Shown: positions 44,474 to 53,754 of the stretch, in pieces
Layout: each line of letters begins with the position of its first letter
Numbering within the stretch: the first letter of the stretch is position 1
NCBI RefSeq assembly: GCF_025567195.1
Contig: NZ_JAOQJF010000016.1
Coordinates: 5,979-69,978 of the forward strand
Direction: 5' to 3'
Length of the DNA stretch: 64,000 nucleotides
Origin: Alitiscatomonas aceti
Lineage (GTDB): Bacteria > Bacillota > Clostridia > Lachnospirales > Lachnospiraceae
The notes under the pieces: model-generated
Seen by the model: the letters and a program-made list of their open reading frames with translations, nothing else
Told to the model about the DNA's origin: nothing
Database searches by the model: none
Program-made: the position numbers and the translations under genes

Positions 44474-45354
44474 TTTCCTTCCGCCGTAAATTCCACATAT
44501 TCCCCGAAAAATTCATTTACATAAAAATTAGGATCGTTTTTCCGGCAGAGAGCATAAAATTTCCTTGGCAGATAAGGAAATGCAAAGCTCTTTTTTATTA
44601 CATGGTCATACTTCCCGAGACGGATAAAATCGGGGATCATTCCGAATCCCAGGCCCGCGTTGACCATCATCATTTTCGTGTCATATGAGTTGACATGGAT
44701 AATATCGCGGAAACGGAAAAAGGGCTTATAGTGATCAGAAATCTGGGAAATGCTGCCATCGTACATGGTGATAAGGACTTCGTTTTCCAGGTCAGATGAT
44801 GAGATCCTTTCCAGGGAGGCCAGCGGGGATTCCCGGCAGATAGCCAGCCTCCAATCATGCTCATAGATCATAGCAGCGTTAAAATATTCTTTTTGGATTC
44901 CGGCCAGGAACTGGTCACTGGTGATGATGACATCCAGAAGGTTTTGTTCAAAGCGCTTTAAAAGCTCCCGGTAGCTGTACTGGAGACAGGTGATCCGCAG
45001 GTCTGGATGCTCAGAGACGTAAGTGCCCAGAAAGGGGCTTAAGAGCTCGCTTTCATAAATCCCCACGCCGATCTTCAGCGAACGGGTAAAGCCCTGGTGG
45101 ATATTCTGGACCGTTTCAATGGAGGCATTATATACCTCCAGAAGCCTCTGGGCCTGGATATAAAACTCCCGCCCGGCATCTGTAAGGACGACCGAATGAT
45201 TATCACGGTAAAACAGGCGGACATTCAGCTCCTCTTCCAGACTGCTGATCTTCCGGCTCATGGAGGTCTGGGTAATATGCTCTTTATCGGCAGCCCTGGT
45301 GAAGTTCAGACATTCCGCCAGGCTGATAAAGCATTTCATATTTTCTAAGTTCAT
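44458..45354 (-). CDS. LysR-type transcriptional regulator
   Basis: A 298-residue regulator. The N-terminal winged helix-turn-helix covers residues 1-60 (FISLAECLNFTRAADKEHIT, QTSMSRKISSLEEEL, LFYRDNHSVVLTDAG). The rest is the effector-binding domain (SLKIGVGIYESELLSPFLG). ATG 45354 follows AAAGGAGAG; the frame from 45399 is too long. It diverges from the creatininase-GltS-M20 operon, with a dyad in between, so it very likely controls that operon. The inducer is unknown but should relate to the transported substrate. Confidence 0.9.
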   Translation of the reverse strand: MNLENMKCFISLAECLNFTRAADKEHITQTSMSRKISSLEEELNVRLFYRDNHSVVLTDAGREFYIQAQRLLEVYNASIETVQNIHQGFTRSLKIGVGIYESELLSPFLGTYVSEHPDLRITCLQYSYRELLKRFEQNLLDVIITSDQFLAGIQKEYFNAAMIYEHDWRLAICRESPLASLERISSSDLENEVLITMYDGSISQISDHYKPFFRFRDIIHVNSYDTKMMMVNAGLGFGMIPDFIRLGKYDHVIKKSFAFPYLPRKFYALCRKNDPNFYVNEFFGEYVEFTAEGNGAAS

Positions 45355-45386
45355 TTCATCTCTCCTTTGCGGACATTTGTTTTCTG

Positions 45387-45421
45387 CATAACGTGACACT
45401 TTTTCTTCATTTCACATTATG
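45387..45421. promoter_or_regulatory. Dyad operator between lysR and the creatininase operon
   Basis: CATAACGTGA (45387-45396) and TCACATTATG (45412-45421) are inverted 10-bp arms with one mismatch and a 15-bp centre. Position and form fit the binding site of the divergently encoded LysR protein. Confidence 0.6.
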
Positions 45422-45479
45422 GATCCCCGATGCTAAAATTGTCTCAACAAAACCGGAAACGGAAAGGAGACTCAAGATT

Positions 45480-46211
45480 ATGACAAATTATATCAGAGAA
45501 ATGAGCGGAAAACAATATTTAAAGAGACTGGCCGAAAATCCGACGGTGATCATTCCCACCGGGGCCTGTGAGATCTATGGCCCGCAGCTTCCCATGGGCA
45601 GTGATCTGATCGCAGCAAAGCGGATCGCAGAGCTGGTGGCAGAAAAGACCGGTGCATTGATCGCGCCTACCATTGAAGCCGGAGAATCCTCAGCCCTGGC
45701 CTCCTTCCCCTGTACCTTTGCCATGCCGAGAAAGATCTTAGAGGACTGGCTGGATTTCCTGGTAGGAAAGCTCATTAAGGATGGGGCGAAGAATTTTGTG
45801 TTTATCACCGGTCATGCGGGAAACGTGGATACGGTAAATTACATTGGAAAAAAATATCTGAATGAACACGATATCCGGCTGGTGCAGATCGACTGGTGGA
45901 GGTTTACCAACGCCAACGGCAGCGATATTTTCCAGTACAGCGGGCAGATGGCCCACGGCCATGCCAGCGAATGTGGAACCTCTGTAATGCTGTATCTTTA
46001 CCCGGAGCTGGTGGATATGGACGAGCTCTCCAGAGTGGAGCCGATCACGGCAGGGGATTTCCCGGATTTCATTGGCTTTGGCCGGTTTACGGACAGGACG
46101 CCCAACGGGACCATCGGTGACGCAACGGTGGCTACCCGGGAAAAAGGGGAAAAGATCGTGACCCGGTGTGTGGACCGGATCGCGGCGTATATGGAGCAGA
46201 ACTTCCGTTAA
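45480..46211 (+). CDS. Creatininase family amidohydrolase-like protein
   Basis: A 243-residue protein. PTGACEIYGPQLPMGSDLIA is the metal-binding start of the creatininase family, where the usual form is E-x-H-G-P-H-L-P; here the His ligand appears replaced by Tyr. ITGHAGNVDTVNYI and GHASECGTSVML give the other His and Glu ligands. The family cleaves cyclic amides or amides (creatinine, formamide intermediates of riboflavin or mycofactocin pathways). ATG 45480 follows GAAAGGAG. It is first in an operon with a GltS-type symporter and an M20 peptidase. Confidence 0.82.
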   Translation: MTNYIREMSGKQYLKRLAENPTVIIPTGACEIYGPQLPMGSDLIAAKRIAELVAEKTGALIAPTIEAGESSALASFPCTFAMPRKILEDWLDFLVGKLIKDGAKNFVFITGHAGNVDTVNYIGKKYLNEHDIRLVQIDWWRFTNANGSDIFQYSGQMAHGHASECGTSVMLYLYPELVDMDELSRVEPITAGDFPDFIGFGRFTDRTPNGTIGDATVATREKGEKIVTRCVDRIAAYMEQNFR

Positions 46212-46232
46212 AAAAGAGAGGGGATGGATGAT

Positions 46233-47567
46233 ATGACACTGACTACTGTATTGATCGACATTTCTGCCGTCAGCGTGCTTTTGTTCCTGGCGTTCCTGAT
46301 CCGGCAGAAGATCCCGTTTTTTTATAAGTATTATATTCCCACATCTCTGATCGCAGGGATCCTTGGACTGCTTCTGGGTCCGCAGGTGCTGGGCCAGTTT
46401 TCACCGGTCCATCTGCAGTTCAGCGAGTGGATCTCCCAGTGGACCAACTTTCTGTTTGCATTTATTTTTGCCACTTCATTTCTGGGTACGTCCACAGGAA
46501 AGTTCGGGAGAGATGTGCTTTCTACCACCTGTGTGACCGGTGTGGTGTTCATGGCCCAGGTGTTAGTTGGACTGGGGATCGCTTTTTTACTGTCCACATT
46601 TATGGATAATGTTCCTTACGCCATGGGACTTCTTCCTGTATCTGGCTTTTATGGCGGTCATGGCTCTGCCGGGATCATGGGCGGCTGCTTTGCCACTGAG
46701 GGCTGGGAGGAAGCCATGGGTATTGCCCTGACCTATGCCACCATCGGTATGTTCGTGGCCGTGATCGGCGGTATGTGGATCATCAACTGGGGAGCGAAAA
46801 AAGGCTATACCAGACAGAAAATGGACAGCAGCTATGTGGAGAAAAAGGATATAACCGGTATTCTTCCCGCGGAGCAGAGAAAGCCGGCAGCGATGGGAAT
46901 CTCCAATCCGTCCGTGATCGATCCCATGGCGTTCCAGATGATGATCGTCGGTACGATCATCGCGGTTTCCCACTTTCTTAGGGAAGCGATCATTAAGGTG
47001 TTCCCATTCTGGGAGCGGATCCCGCTTTATACCATGTGCCTCATCATGGGAGCCATCATTGGAGTGGCGATCAGCAAGACGAAGTATAACCAGTATATTG
47101 ACCGGGGAAGTATGAAGCGGATCTCTGGCGTGGCTCTGGAATACGCCATTGCCATGAATGTGGCAACTATAAAAATGAGTGTGCTGGCTTCCTATCTTGT
47201 TCCGATCCTTCTGACATCTGCTGCAATTACGGCAGTAACGGCTGTGATCTGTATCGTACTGGCCAAAAAGTGGTATGGAAAAGACTGGTTTGAAATGGCC
47301 ATGGGCGCATATGGTCAGTGTACCGGAAGCCTGGCGACCGGACTTCTTCTGATCAAGGTCCTGGACCCCAATGGCGATACTCTGGCAGCAGAGAGCGTTT
47401 CCGGATCCAGCACCCTGGGCTCCTTCTGGCAGCAGCCATATAATACCATTGGACCCATGATGATCCTGGCAAGCCCTGTATTGGTCACTCTGGGAACGGC
47501 TGGTTTTCTGGCAGTTTTCCTAGCAGCCGGCACCCTGCTGTTTGGAAGAACGGTAAAAAAGTCGTAG
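46233..47567 (+). CDS. GltS-type sodium symporter
   Basis: A 444-residue membrane protein with about 12 segments in two halves. The first half has LPVSGFYGGHGSAGIMGGCF and the second half MAMGAYGQCTGSLATGLLLI, the paired Gly-rich reentrant loops of glutamate:Na+ symporters. It should import an amino acid or similar carboxylate. ATG 46224 is in frame but touches the SD GAGAGGGG; ATG 46233 is favoured. The neighbours suggest uptake of an N-acylated amino acid or cyclic amide, later cleaved by the creatininase-like and M20 enzymes (inference). Confidence 0.85.
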   Translation: MTLTTVLIDISAVSVLLFLAFLIRQKIPFFYKYYIPTSLIAGILGLLLGPQVLGQFSPVHLQFSEWISQWTNFLFAFIFATSFLGTSTGKFGRDVLSTTCVTGVVFMAQVLVGLGIAFLLSTFMDNVPYAMGLLPVSGFYGGHGSAGIMGGCFATEGWEEAMGIALTYATIGMFVAVIGGMWIINWGAKKGYTRQKMDSSYVEKKDITGILPAEQRKPAAMGISNPSVIDPMAFQMMIVGTIIAVSHFLREAIIKVFPFWERIPLYTMCLIMGAIIGVAISKTKYNQYIDRGSMKRISGVALEYAIAMNVATIKMSVLASYLVPILLTSAAITAVTAVICIVLAKKWYGKDWFEMAMGAYGQCTGSLATGLLLIKVLDPNGDTLAAESVSGSSTLGSFWQQPYNTIGPMMILASPVLVTLGTAGFLAVFLAAGTLLFGRTVKKS

Positions 47568-47582
47568 AAAAGGATGGAAAGC

Positions 47583-48758
47583 ATGAGCAATATACGGAAA
47601 ATGGCGGAGCAGTATTTTGAGGATGCCGTAGAGCTCCGCAGAAGGATCCATCAGCAGCCGGAGCTTTCGATGGAGGAAAAGGAGACCTCGGCACTGGTAA
47701 GAGAAAAGCTTCGGGAATACGGGATATCCATTGCAGAGCTGCCTCTGGAGACTGGAGTTATAGGTGTTTTAGCGGGGGAACGGCCTGGCAGAACGATCCT
47801 TCTGCGGGCAGATATGGACGCTCTTCCGGTGGAGGAGCGGTCTGGCCTTCCTTTTGCCTCGGAGAAGAAGGGGGTCTGCCATAGCTGCGGCCATGATATC
47901 CATACAGCTGCCCTTCTCCTGGCTGCCCGGGTCCTGGGAGGGATAAAGAAGGATTTAGCAGGTACAGTATTATTTCTGTTCCAGCCGGCAGAAGAGAAGC
48001 TGAATGGTTCCCAGTCGGTGATCGACAGCGGGCTGTTTGAAAAATACCACCCTGATTTCGCCGTGGGACTTCATTGCTGGCCGGATCTCCCGGCCGGAAC
48101 CGTTGGAGTAAGGAGCGGTTCCTTTATGGCCTCTTCAGACAGCGTGTCCCTGACGGTAAAGGGAAGGGGAGGACATGGAGCCCATCCACATAAAAGTGTC
48201 GATCCTATTACAGCGGCCGCTTATATCCTGGCAGAGCTGCAGACGGTGGTTTCCAGATCTGTGGCTCCCCTGGAAGCAGCGGTGCTGACCATGGGAAGGA
48301 TCGAAGGAGGAACAGCAGCCAATGTGATCCCGGATACGGTCACCATGGAAGGAACAGTACGGACCGTAAGCCGTGAGACCAGGGCATTGATGGAGGAGAA
48401 GATCCGGCAGATCGCCTGTCATGGAGCAGAGGCCCTGGGGGCTTCCTGTGAGGTGGAATATAAAAGGGGAGTTCCGGCGGTGATCTGTGATCCGGCAGTT
48501 GTGGAGCGGATCCGGAAGGCGGCAGCGGAAGAACTGGGAAGCGAAAACGTCGTGACCCTGGAAACGCCGTCCATGGGATCGGAGGATTTTGCCCGCTATC
48601 TGGAACTTGTTCCCGGAGCCATGTTCCGCATCGGGACAGCCAGTGAGGATCCGGCGACCCGTCTGCCTCTCCATAACGGAGGGATCCGGTTTGACGAGCG
48701 GGCAGTCCTGGCCGGGGCTGTGACCTTTGGAAGGCTCGCCGCAGAATATTTAAGATAA
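47583..48758 (+). CDS. M20 family amidohydrolase
   Basis: A 391-residue metallopeptidase. The first metal motif is LLRADMDALPVEE, the second CHSCGHDIHTAALLL, and the Glu pair follows in FQPAEEKLNGS. The dimerisation domain is in the middle and GSEDFARYLELVPG lies near the end. It belongs to the hippurate / N-acyl-amino-acid hydrolase group. The ATG at 47574 touches the SD AAAGGA; ATG 47583 (MSNIRKMAEQYF) is better. Third gene of the LysR-linked operon. The T-box promoter follows closely. Confidence 0.9.
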   Translation: MSNIRKMAEQYFEDAVELRRRIHQQPELSMEEKETSALVREKLREYGISIAELPLETGVIGVLAGERPGRTILLRADMDALPVEERSGLPFASEKKGVCHSCGHDIHTAALLLAARVLGGIKKDLAGTVLFLFQPAEEKLNGSQSVIDSGLFEKYHPDFAVGLHCWPDLPAGTVGVRSGSFMASSDSVSLTVKGRGGHGAHPHKSVDPITAAAYILAELQTVVSRSVAPLEAAVLTMGRIEGGTAANVIPDTVTMEGTVRTVSRETRALMEEKIRQIACHGAEALGASCEVEYKRGVPAVICDPAVVERIRKAAAEELGSENVVTLETPSMGSEDFARYLELVPGAMFRIGTASEDPATRLPLHNGGIRFDERAVLAGAVTFGRLAAEYLR

Positions 48759-48764
48759 TATATC

Positions 48765-48793
48765 TTGACAAACCCTCCCGCCCTCCCTATAAT
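48765..48793 (+). promoter_or_regulatory. Promoter of the tyrS T-box leader
   Basis: TTGACA (48765-48770), 17-bp spacer and TATAAT (48788-48793): perfect consensus hexamers and spacing. Confidence 0.92.
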
Positions 48794-48799
48794 GTGGCT

Positions 48800-49152
48800 T
48801 ATAGCCGGTGACGGCTGAAAACCAAACAGGTATCAGCAATGAAGAGAACCAGTAACGGTCCACAGGATCCGCACAGAGAGCTGCCGGAGGGTGAGAGGCG
48901 CGCGGGATCGGAGCCGTGAATACATCTCGGAGCTTCGCACCGAACCGCGAAAGCCTGCCTGGAATCCCGGAGCATGTCTGGGAGGAAGAGCGGCAGTCCG
49001 TTCAGTAGGCTGCGACGGAGGGGCCCACGTTAAAGGGCCGGAGTCCTGTAAGGAGACTTCATAAGCCGTATAATGTGAGTTATGCGGGAACATTAGGTGG
49101 TAACACGAGCCGTTGGCCTCGTCCTTTTGAAACAGAAGGGCGGGGCTTTTTT
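48800..49152 (+). ncRNA. T-box leader (tyrosine) with terminator
   Basis: The leader between the promoter and tyrS has T-box features. A long stem I carries the specifier TAC (48921-48923, in GTGAATACATCTCGG), a Tyr codon. The conserved T-box sequence is TTAGGTGGTAACACG (49094-49108), a variant of AGGGTGGNACCGCG. A terminator stem CCTCGTCCTTTT / AGAAGGGCGGGG (49117-49145) is followed by TTTTTT. Uncharged tRNA-Tyr would stabilise the antiterminator and allow tyrS expression. Confidence 0.92.
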
Positions 49153-49267
49153 GTTTTCACGGCGTTCCTGGGAGCGGGATCCCGGGGCGCTTCGTTTCTG
49201 CCCCTTCTGTGCGGAAATCGGCCAACGAAACAGAATACAGAGATCACAGAAAAAGGAGAATGATAAA

Positions 49268-50491
49268 ATGGGAGTTTACGAGGAATTACAGGCAAGAGGC
49301 CTGATCGCCCAGGTGACGAATGAGGAAGAGATCCGGAAAATGGTAAACGAGGGAAAGGCCGTGTTCTACATTGGCTTCGATCCCACTGCCGACAGCCTGC
49401 ATGTGGGCCATTTCATGGCTCTCTGCTTAATGAAGCGTTTACAGATGGCAGGCAATAAGCCCATCGCCCTGATCGGCGGCGGCACCGGAATGGTGGGAGA
49501 CCCCTCCGGCAGAAGCGATATGCGCCAGATGATGACCGTGGAGACCATCCAGCACAACTGCGACTGCTTTAAAAAGCAGATGAGCCGTTTCATCGACTTT
49601 TCCGATGGAAAGGCCATGATGGTAAACAATGCGGAATGGCTCCTGGATCTGAACTACGTTGATTTCTTAAGAGAGATCGGACCGCATTTCTCTGTAAACC
49701 GTATGCTGACTGCCGAGTGCTACAAGCAGAGAATGGAAAAGGGCTTAAGCTTCCTGGAGTTCAACTACATGCTGATGCAGAGCTACGATTTCTACGAGCT
49801 GTTCCAGAGATACGGCTGCAACATGCAGTTCGGCGGCGACGACCAGTGGAGCAACATGTTAGGCGGCACGGAGCTGATCCGGAGAAAGCTTGGAAAAGAC
49901 GCTCATGCCATGACCATCACCCTGCTCCTGAACTCTGAGGGCAAGAAGATGGGCAAGACCCAGTCCGGAGCCGTATGGCTGGATCCCAATAAGACAAGTC
50001 CCTTTGAGTTCTACCAGTACTGGAGAAACATCGCCGACGCCGACGTGTTAAAGTGCCTGCGGATGCTGACCTTCCTGCCCTTAGAGCAGATCGATGAAAT
50101 GGATAAATGGGAAGGAAGCCAGTTAAACGAAGCCAAGGAGATCTTAGCCTACGAGCTGACTGCCCTGGTACACGGCGATGAGGAGGCCAAAAAGGCCCAG
50201 GAGAGCGCAAGGGCCCTGTTTGCAGGCGGAAACGCAGCAGAAATGCCCACAGCCGAGCTCTCTGACGATGACTTTACCGACGGCACCATCGATATCCTGT
50301 CCATCGTACAGAAATCCGGTCTTTGTGCATCCCGCTCCGAGGCCAGAAGAAATGTGGAGCAGGGCGGCGTATCTGTGGACGGCGAAGCTGTAAAGGATAT
50401 TAAAACGGTTTACACAAAGGAACAGCTTTCCGGCGACGGCATCGTTGTAAAGAGGGGAAAGAAGAATTTCCGCCGTGTGACAGTAAAATAA
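49268..50491 (+). CDS. tyrS: Tyrosyl-tRNA synthetase
   Basis: A 407-residue class I synthetase that charges tRNA-Tyr. The HIGH-type motif is HVGHFMAL near residue 43, and the KMSKS-type motif is KKMGKTQSG near 233. FYIGFDPTADSLH and MQFGGDDQWSNM bind tyrosine. The C-terminal S4-like RNA-binding domain (SRSEARRNVEQGGVSVDGE) is present. ATG 49268 follows AAAAGGAG. Upstream in-frame starts lie within the T-box and are rejected. Expression is controlled by the T-box. Confidence 0.97.
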   Translation: MGVYEELQARGLIAQVTNEEEIRKMVNEGKAVFYIGFDPTADSLHVGHFMALCLMKRLQMAGNKPIALIGGGTGMVGDPSGRSDMRQMMTVETIQHNCDCFKKQMSRFIDFSDGKAMMVNNAEWLLDLNYVDFLREIGPHFSVNRMLTAECYKQRMEKGLSFLEFNYMLMQSYDFYELFQRYGCNMQFGGDDQWSNMLGGTELIRRKLGKDAHAMTITLLLNSEGKKMGKTQSGAVWLDPNKTSPFEFYQYWRNIADADVLKCLRMLTFLPLEQIDEMDKWEGSQLNEAKEILAYELTALVHGDEEAKKAQESARALFAGGNAAEMPTAELSDDDFTDGTIDILSIVQKSGLCASRSEARRNVEQGGVSVDGEAVKDIKTVYTKEQLSGDGIVVKRGKKNFRRVTVK

Positions 50492-50506
50492 GGAAACGTA
50501 TAGACT

Positions 50507-50524
50507 GCGGGGCGTCTGCCCCGC
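50507..50524 (+). repeat. Perfect hairpin after tyrS
   Basis: GCGGGGCG-TC-TGCCCCGC lies 15 bp after tyrS. There is no T-run. The core GGGCGTCTGCCC also occurs at 29808-29819. It may stabilise or separate the tyrS and M20 messages. Confidence 0.5.
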
Positions 50525-50550
50525 ACCGTCTGCTGTGAGAGGAGAAAAAA

Positions 50551-51810
50551 ATGGAGATCTTCAAAGAAGCACAGAAAAATTTTGATTACATGGTACGGAT
50601 CCGGAGACATATGCATGAATATCCGGAAATGACAGGACAGGAATTTGAGACCCTGGAGTTCATTAAAAAGGAGCTGGATGCCCTGGGGATCGAGTATGTG
50701 GAGGTTCCCGACGGCGGCATCGTGGGCCAGATCCACGGCGGAAAGCCGGGAAAGACCGTTCTGATGCGCGCCGACATGGACGCTCTTCCCATCCAGGAAA
50801 ATACAAAGAATTTATGCTGCGATAAGCTGTGCGTGTCAAAAAATGACGGCATTTCCCACGCCTGCGGCCACGATTCCCATACGGCCATGCTGCTGGGTGA
50901 GGCTAAGATCTTAAACGAGCACAAGGACGAATTAAACGGAAACATCGTCCTCTGCTTCGAGCGGGGCGAAGAGGGCGGCGGCCAGATCGCCAACCTGCTC
51001 CCCTACATCGTGGAGACTATGAAGCTTCCTATCGACACCTGCATCGCCACCCATGTGAAGTGGGACGTTCCGGCGGGCCAGGTTTCCGCAGAGCCGGGCG
51101 CAGTGTTCTCCGGCGGCTACGGCTTTGCCATCCGCTTAAAGGGTCTGGCCGGTCACGGCTCCCGTCCGGATCTGGCCCACAGCGTGCTGGACTGCTTCAA
51201 CTCCATCTACAATCATATGAACATGATCCGCATGAAATACGTGTCTCCCACAGATATCCTGACCTTCTCTGTGGGCAGCGTCCACTGCGGAACGGCCATG
51301 AACATCGTTCCCGACGAGCTGGTATTCGACGGCACCATCCGCACCTTCAATGTGGCGGGGGCCGGAGCCAGCTTTATGAAGCAGTTTAAAGAGGTCCTGG
51401 AGGCAGAATGTAAATTAAACCAGTGTACCTATGAGATCATTTCCATGAAGGATCCGCTGTTTGAGAATTATAACAACGAGACCTGCAGCGAGATCGCAAG
51501 GAACGCCGTTAAGAAATACATGGGAGAAGAGGCTCTGGCAAAGGCCCAGCCGTGGATGGCCTGCGAGAGCATGCAGGCGTACTTAAAGTACTGGCCGGGC
51601 GTGATCACCTTCACCGGGATCCAGAATCCGGAGATGGGAACCGGAGCCAACCACCATACGCCGGAGTTCGACCTGGACGAAAAGGGCATGATCTACGGCG
51701 CAGCCGCAGCCATCGGATATGTGGTGGACTTCTTAAACTACGAGGGCGAGATCCCGTTTACTCCCTATAAGGGAAATATCCGGGAGCTGGCTGCAAGAAA
51801 TATTAAATAA
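50551..51810 (+). CDS. M20 family amidohydrolase
   Basis: A 419-residue metallopeptidase. The metal motifs are LMRADMDALPIQ and SHACGHDSHTAMLLG, then a Glu-rich ERGEEGGGQ and GLAGHGSRPDLAHSVLDCF in the dimerisation domain. It differs from the M20 gene at 47583 (longer insertion after MDALP: ENTKNLCCDKLC). It should remove acyl or peptide groups from amino acids; the substrate is unknown. GAGAGGAG precedes the ATG. It lies 59 bp after tyrS and may share its transcript. Confidence 0.9.
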   Translation: MEIFKEAQKNFDYMVRIRRHMHEYPEMTGQEFETLEFIKKELDALGIEYVEVPDGGIVGQIHGGKPGKTVLMRADMDALPIQENTKNLCCDKLCVSKNDGISHACGHDSHTAMLLGEAKILNEHKDELNGNIVLCFERGEEGGGQIANLLPYIVETMKLPIDTCIATHVKWDVPAGQVSAEPGAVFSGGYGFAIRLKGLAGHGSRPDLAHSVLDCFNSIYNHMNMIRMKYVSPTDILTFSVGSVHCGTAMNIVPDELVFDGTIRTFNVAGAGASFMKQFKEVLEAECKLNQCTYEIISMKDPLFENYNNETCSEIARNAVKKYMGEEALAKAQPWMACESMQAYLKYWPGVITFTGIQNPEMGTGANHHTPEFDLDEKGMIYGAAAAIGYVVDFLNYEGEIPFTPYKGNIRELAARNIK

Positions 51811-51848
51811 ATATGTTTGCCCCAAACCTGTGCGGGCTTCGTTTTGCG

Positions 51849-51874
51849 GGCGTCTGACCATGAGCGTCAGATGC
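51849..51874 (+). repeat. Hairpin before aminopeptidase P gene
   Basis: GGCGTCTGAC and GTCAGATGCC form a 10-bp arm with one G-T pair. The GGGCGTCTG start resembles the hairpins at 29808 and 50510. No T-run follows. Confidence 0.45.
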
Positions 51875-51960
51875 CTGCAACCCGGAAGTCCGTTTTCTAT
51901 GCGGTCCTATTTTATATGCTGGAACAAGCGGAATTCCAGGAAAATTGAAAGGAGATTGTC

Positions 51961-53748
51961 ATGACAACCAATGAGAAGCTTTCTCTGCTTCGTGAAAAAA
52001 TGGCGGAAGCCGGGGTGCAGGCATACCTGATCCCGTCCTCGGATCCCCATATCAGCGAATATCTTCCCGATCACTGGAGAGCCAGGGCCTGGCTTTCGGG
52101 CTTTGACGGCTCTGCCGGAACCTTAGTGGTCACTGAAACGGAGAGCGGTTTGTGGACCGATGGCCGTTATTTTATCCAGGCGGAGCGGCAGATGGCCGGC
52201 AGCGAGATCGTCCTCTACCGTATGAAGGAAAAAGGCGTGCCCACCATCCAGGAATTTCTTCTTTCCAGGCTGAAGGAGGGAGAGGTCCTGGGGATCGACG
52301 GCATGGTCACTGCGGCGGAGACTGTGCTGGATATGGAGACAGCGTTTTCTGCCCAGGGGATCGGGATCCGGTCTGAGGATCTGATCACGCCCATCTGGAC
52401 AGACCGTCCGGCCATCCCCCAGAGCCCGGTCTATCTGCTTCCGGAACAATATACAGGCCTTTCTGCGGCAGAAAAGATCGCCCAGGTCCGCTCCCGGCTT
52501 AAGGAGAACGGGGCGGATGCCATGGCCGTTACCCGCCTGGACAGCATTGCCTGGCTTCTGAACCTGCGGGCCTCTGATGTGGTGTACAATACCTCCTTTG
52601 TTTCCTATGTCCTTTTGACCCAGGAAACGGCAGTCCTTTATGTGGACAGCAGCCGCGTGTCGGAGGAGGCTATGGATTACCTTAAGAAAAACGGAGTGGC
52701 TGTGTGGCCGTATGGGGAGATCCTGGACGGGATCGCCGCCATCGATGTGCCCACGGTCATGCTGGTGAGCGTGGAGAACGTCAACTACCGGCTGTATCTG
52801 GCCATGGAGGAGAATCCCAGGGTGACCATTGTAAAGGGAGAGGAGCCAGTTTTCTGCCTGAAGGCCGTGAAGAACCCGGTGGAGATCGCCAATACCAAAA
52901 ATGCCCATATCAAGGAAGGCGTGGCCATGGCCCGGCTCCAGATGTGCCTGGAGGAGAAGCTGGCTGCTGGTGAGACCGTTTCTGAAACAGACGTGGGAGA
53001 GCTTCTGGTGAATTTCCGTAAGGAACAGGAGGGATATATGGAGGACAGCTTTGCCGTGATCGCAGCTTACGGAGCCAATGCCGCCATGATGCATTACCAT
53101 CCGACCCCGGAAAACCATGCGGTTCTTCAGCGGAAGGGCTTCCTTCTTCTGGATACCGGCGGCCAGTACGTGGATGGCACCACAGATACCACCCGTACCT
53201 ATGCCCTGGGCGAACTGACCGACGAGGAACGGCGGTATTACACCTATGTGTTAAAGGCCAACATCGGCATTGCCCGGACTGTCTTTATGGAGGGCTGCTC
53301 CGGTGCCAACCTGGATATTATGTCCCGCACCCAGATCTGGAAGTACGGTCTGGACTACCGCTGCGGCACCGGCCACGGCGTGGGCTTTGTGGGCCCCATC
53401 CACGAAGGCCCCCAGAGTCTCAGGATGACCAACCATGTGCCCTTCCAGCCGGGCATGACCATCACCGATGAGCCTGGAATTTATGAAGAGGGCCTTGTGG
53501 GCGTCCGCATTGAGAACGAGCTTCTGGTGGTGGAGCACATGGAAACGAAATACGGAAAGTTTTATGCCTTCCAGCCCTTTACCTATCTGCCCATCGATAC
53601 CACGCCGGTGGTGCTGGAGCTGATGAACGAGGAGGAGATCTCCTGGCTCAATGACTATCATCAGATGGTCTATGATACCTTAAGTCCCCGTATGACAGAG
53701 CGGGAACGTATCTGGCTCAAAGAAAAAACAAAACCATTGGAGAAATAA
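51961..53748 (+). CDS. Aminopeptidase P family (Xaa-Pro aminopeptidase)
   Basis: A 595-residue M24 metalloprotease that removes an N-terminal residue before proline. Two N-terminal creatinase-like domains (about 1-310) are followed by the pita-bread catalytic domain. Metal ligands: Asp in LLDTGGQYVDGTTDTTRTY, His in GTGHGVGFVGPIHEGP, Glu in ITDEPGIYEEG and Glu in RIENELLVVE. The three-domain length resembles eukaryotic cytosolic XPNPEP1. GAAAGGAGATTGTC precedes ATG 51961. eutH follows after 6 bp, so the two are co-transcribed. Confidence 0.92.
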   Translation: MTTNEKLSLLREKMAEAGVQAYLIPSSDPHISEYLPDHWRARAWLSGFDGSAGTLVVTETESGLWTDGRYFIQAERQMAGSEIVLYRMKEKGVPTIQEFLLSRLKEGEVLGIDGMVTAAETVLDMETAFSAQGIGIRSEDLITPIWTDRPAIPQSPVYLLPEQYTGLSAAEKIAQVRSRLKENGADAMAVTRLDSIAWLLNLRASDVVYNTSFVSYVLLTQETAVLYVDSSRVSEEAMDYLKKNGVAVWPYGEILDGIAAIDVPTVMLVSVENVNYRLYLAMEENPRVTIVKGEEPVFCLKAVKNPVEIANTKNAHIKEGVAMARLQMCLEEKLAAGETVSETDVGELLVNFRKEQEGYMEDSFAVIAAYGANAAMMHYHPTPENHAVLQRKGFLLLDTGGQYVDGTTDTTRTYALGELTDEERRYYTYVLKANIGIARTVFMEGCSGANLDIMSRTQIWKYGLDYRCGTGHGVGFVGPIHEGPQSLRMTNHVPFQPGMTITDEPGIYEEGLVGVRIENELLVVEHMETKYGKFYAFQPFTYLPIDTTPVVLELMNEEEISWLNDYHQMVYDTLSPRMTERERIWLKEKTKPLEK

Positions 53749-53754
53749 ACCGGA

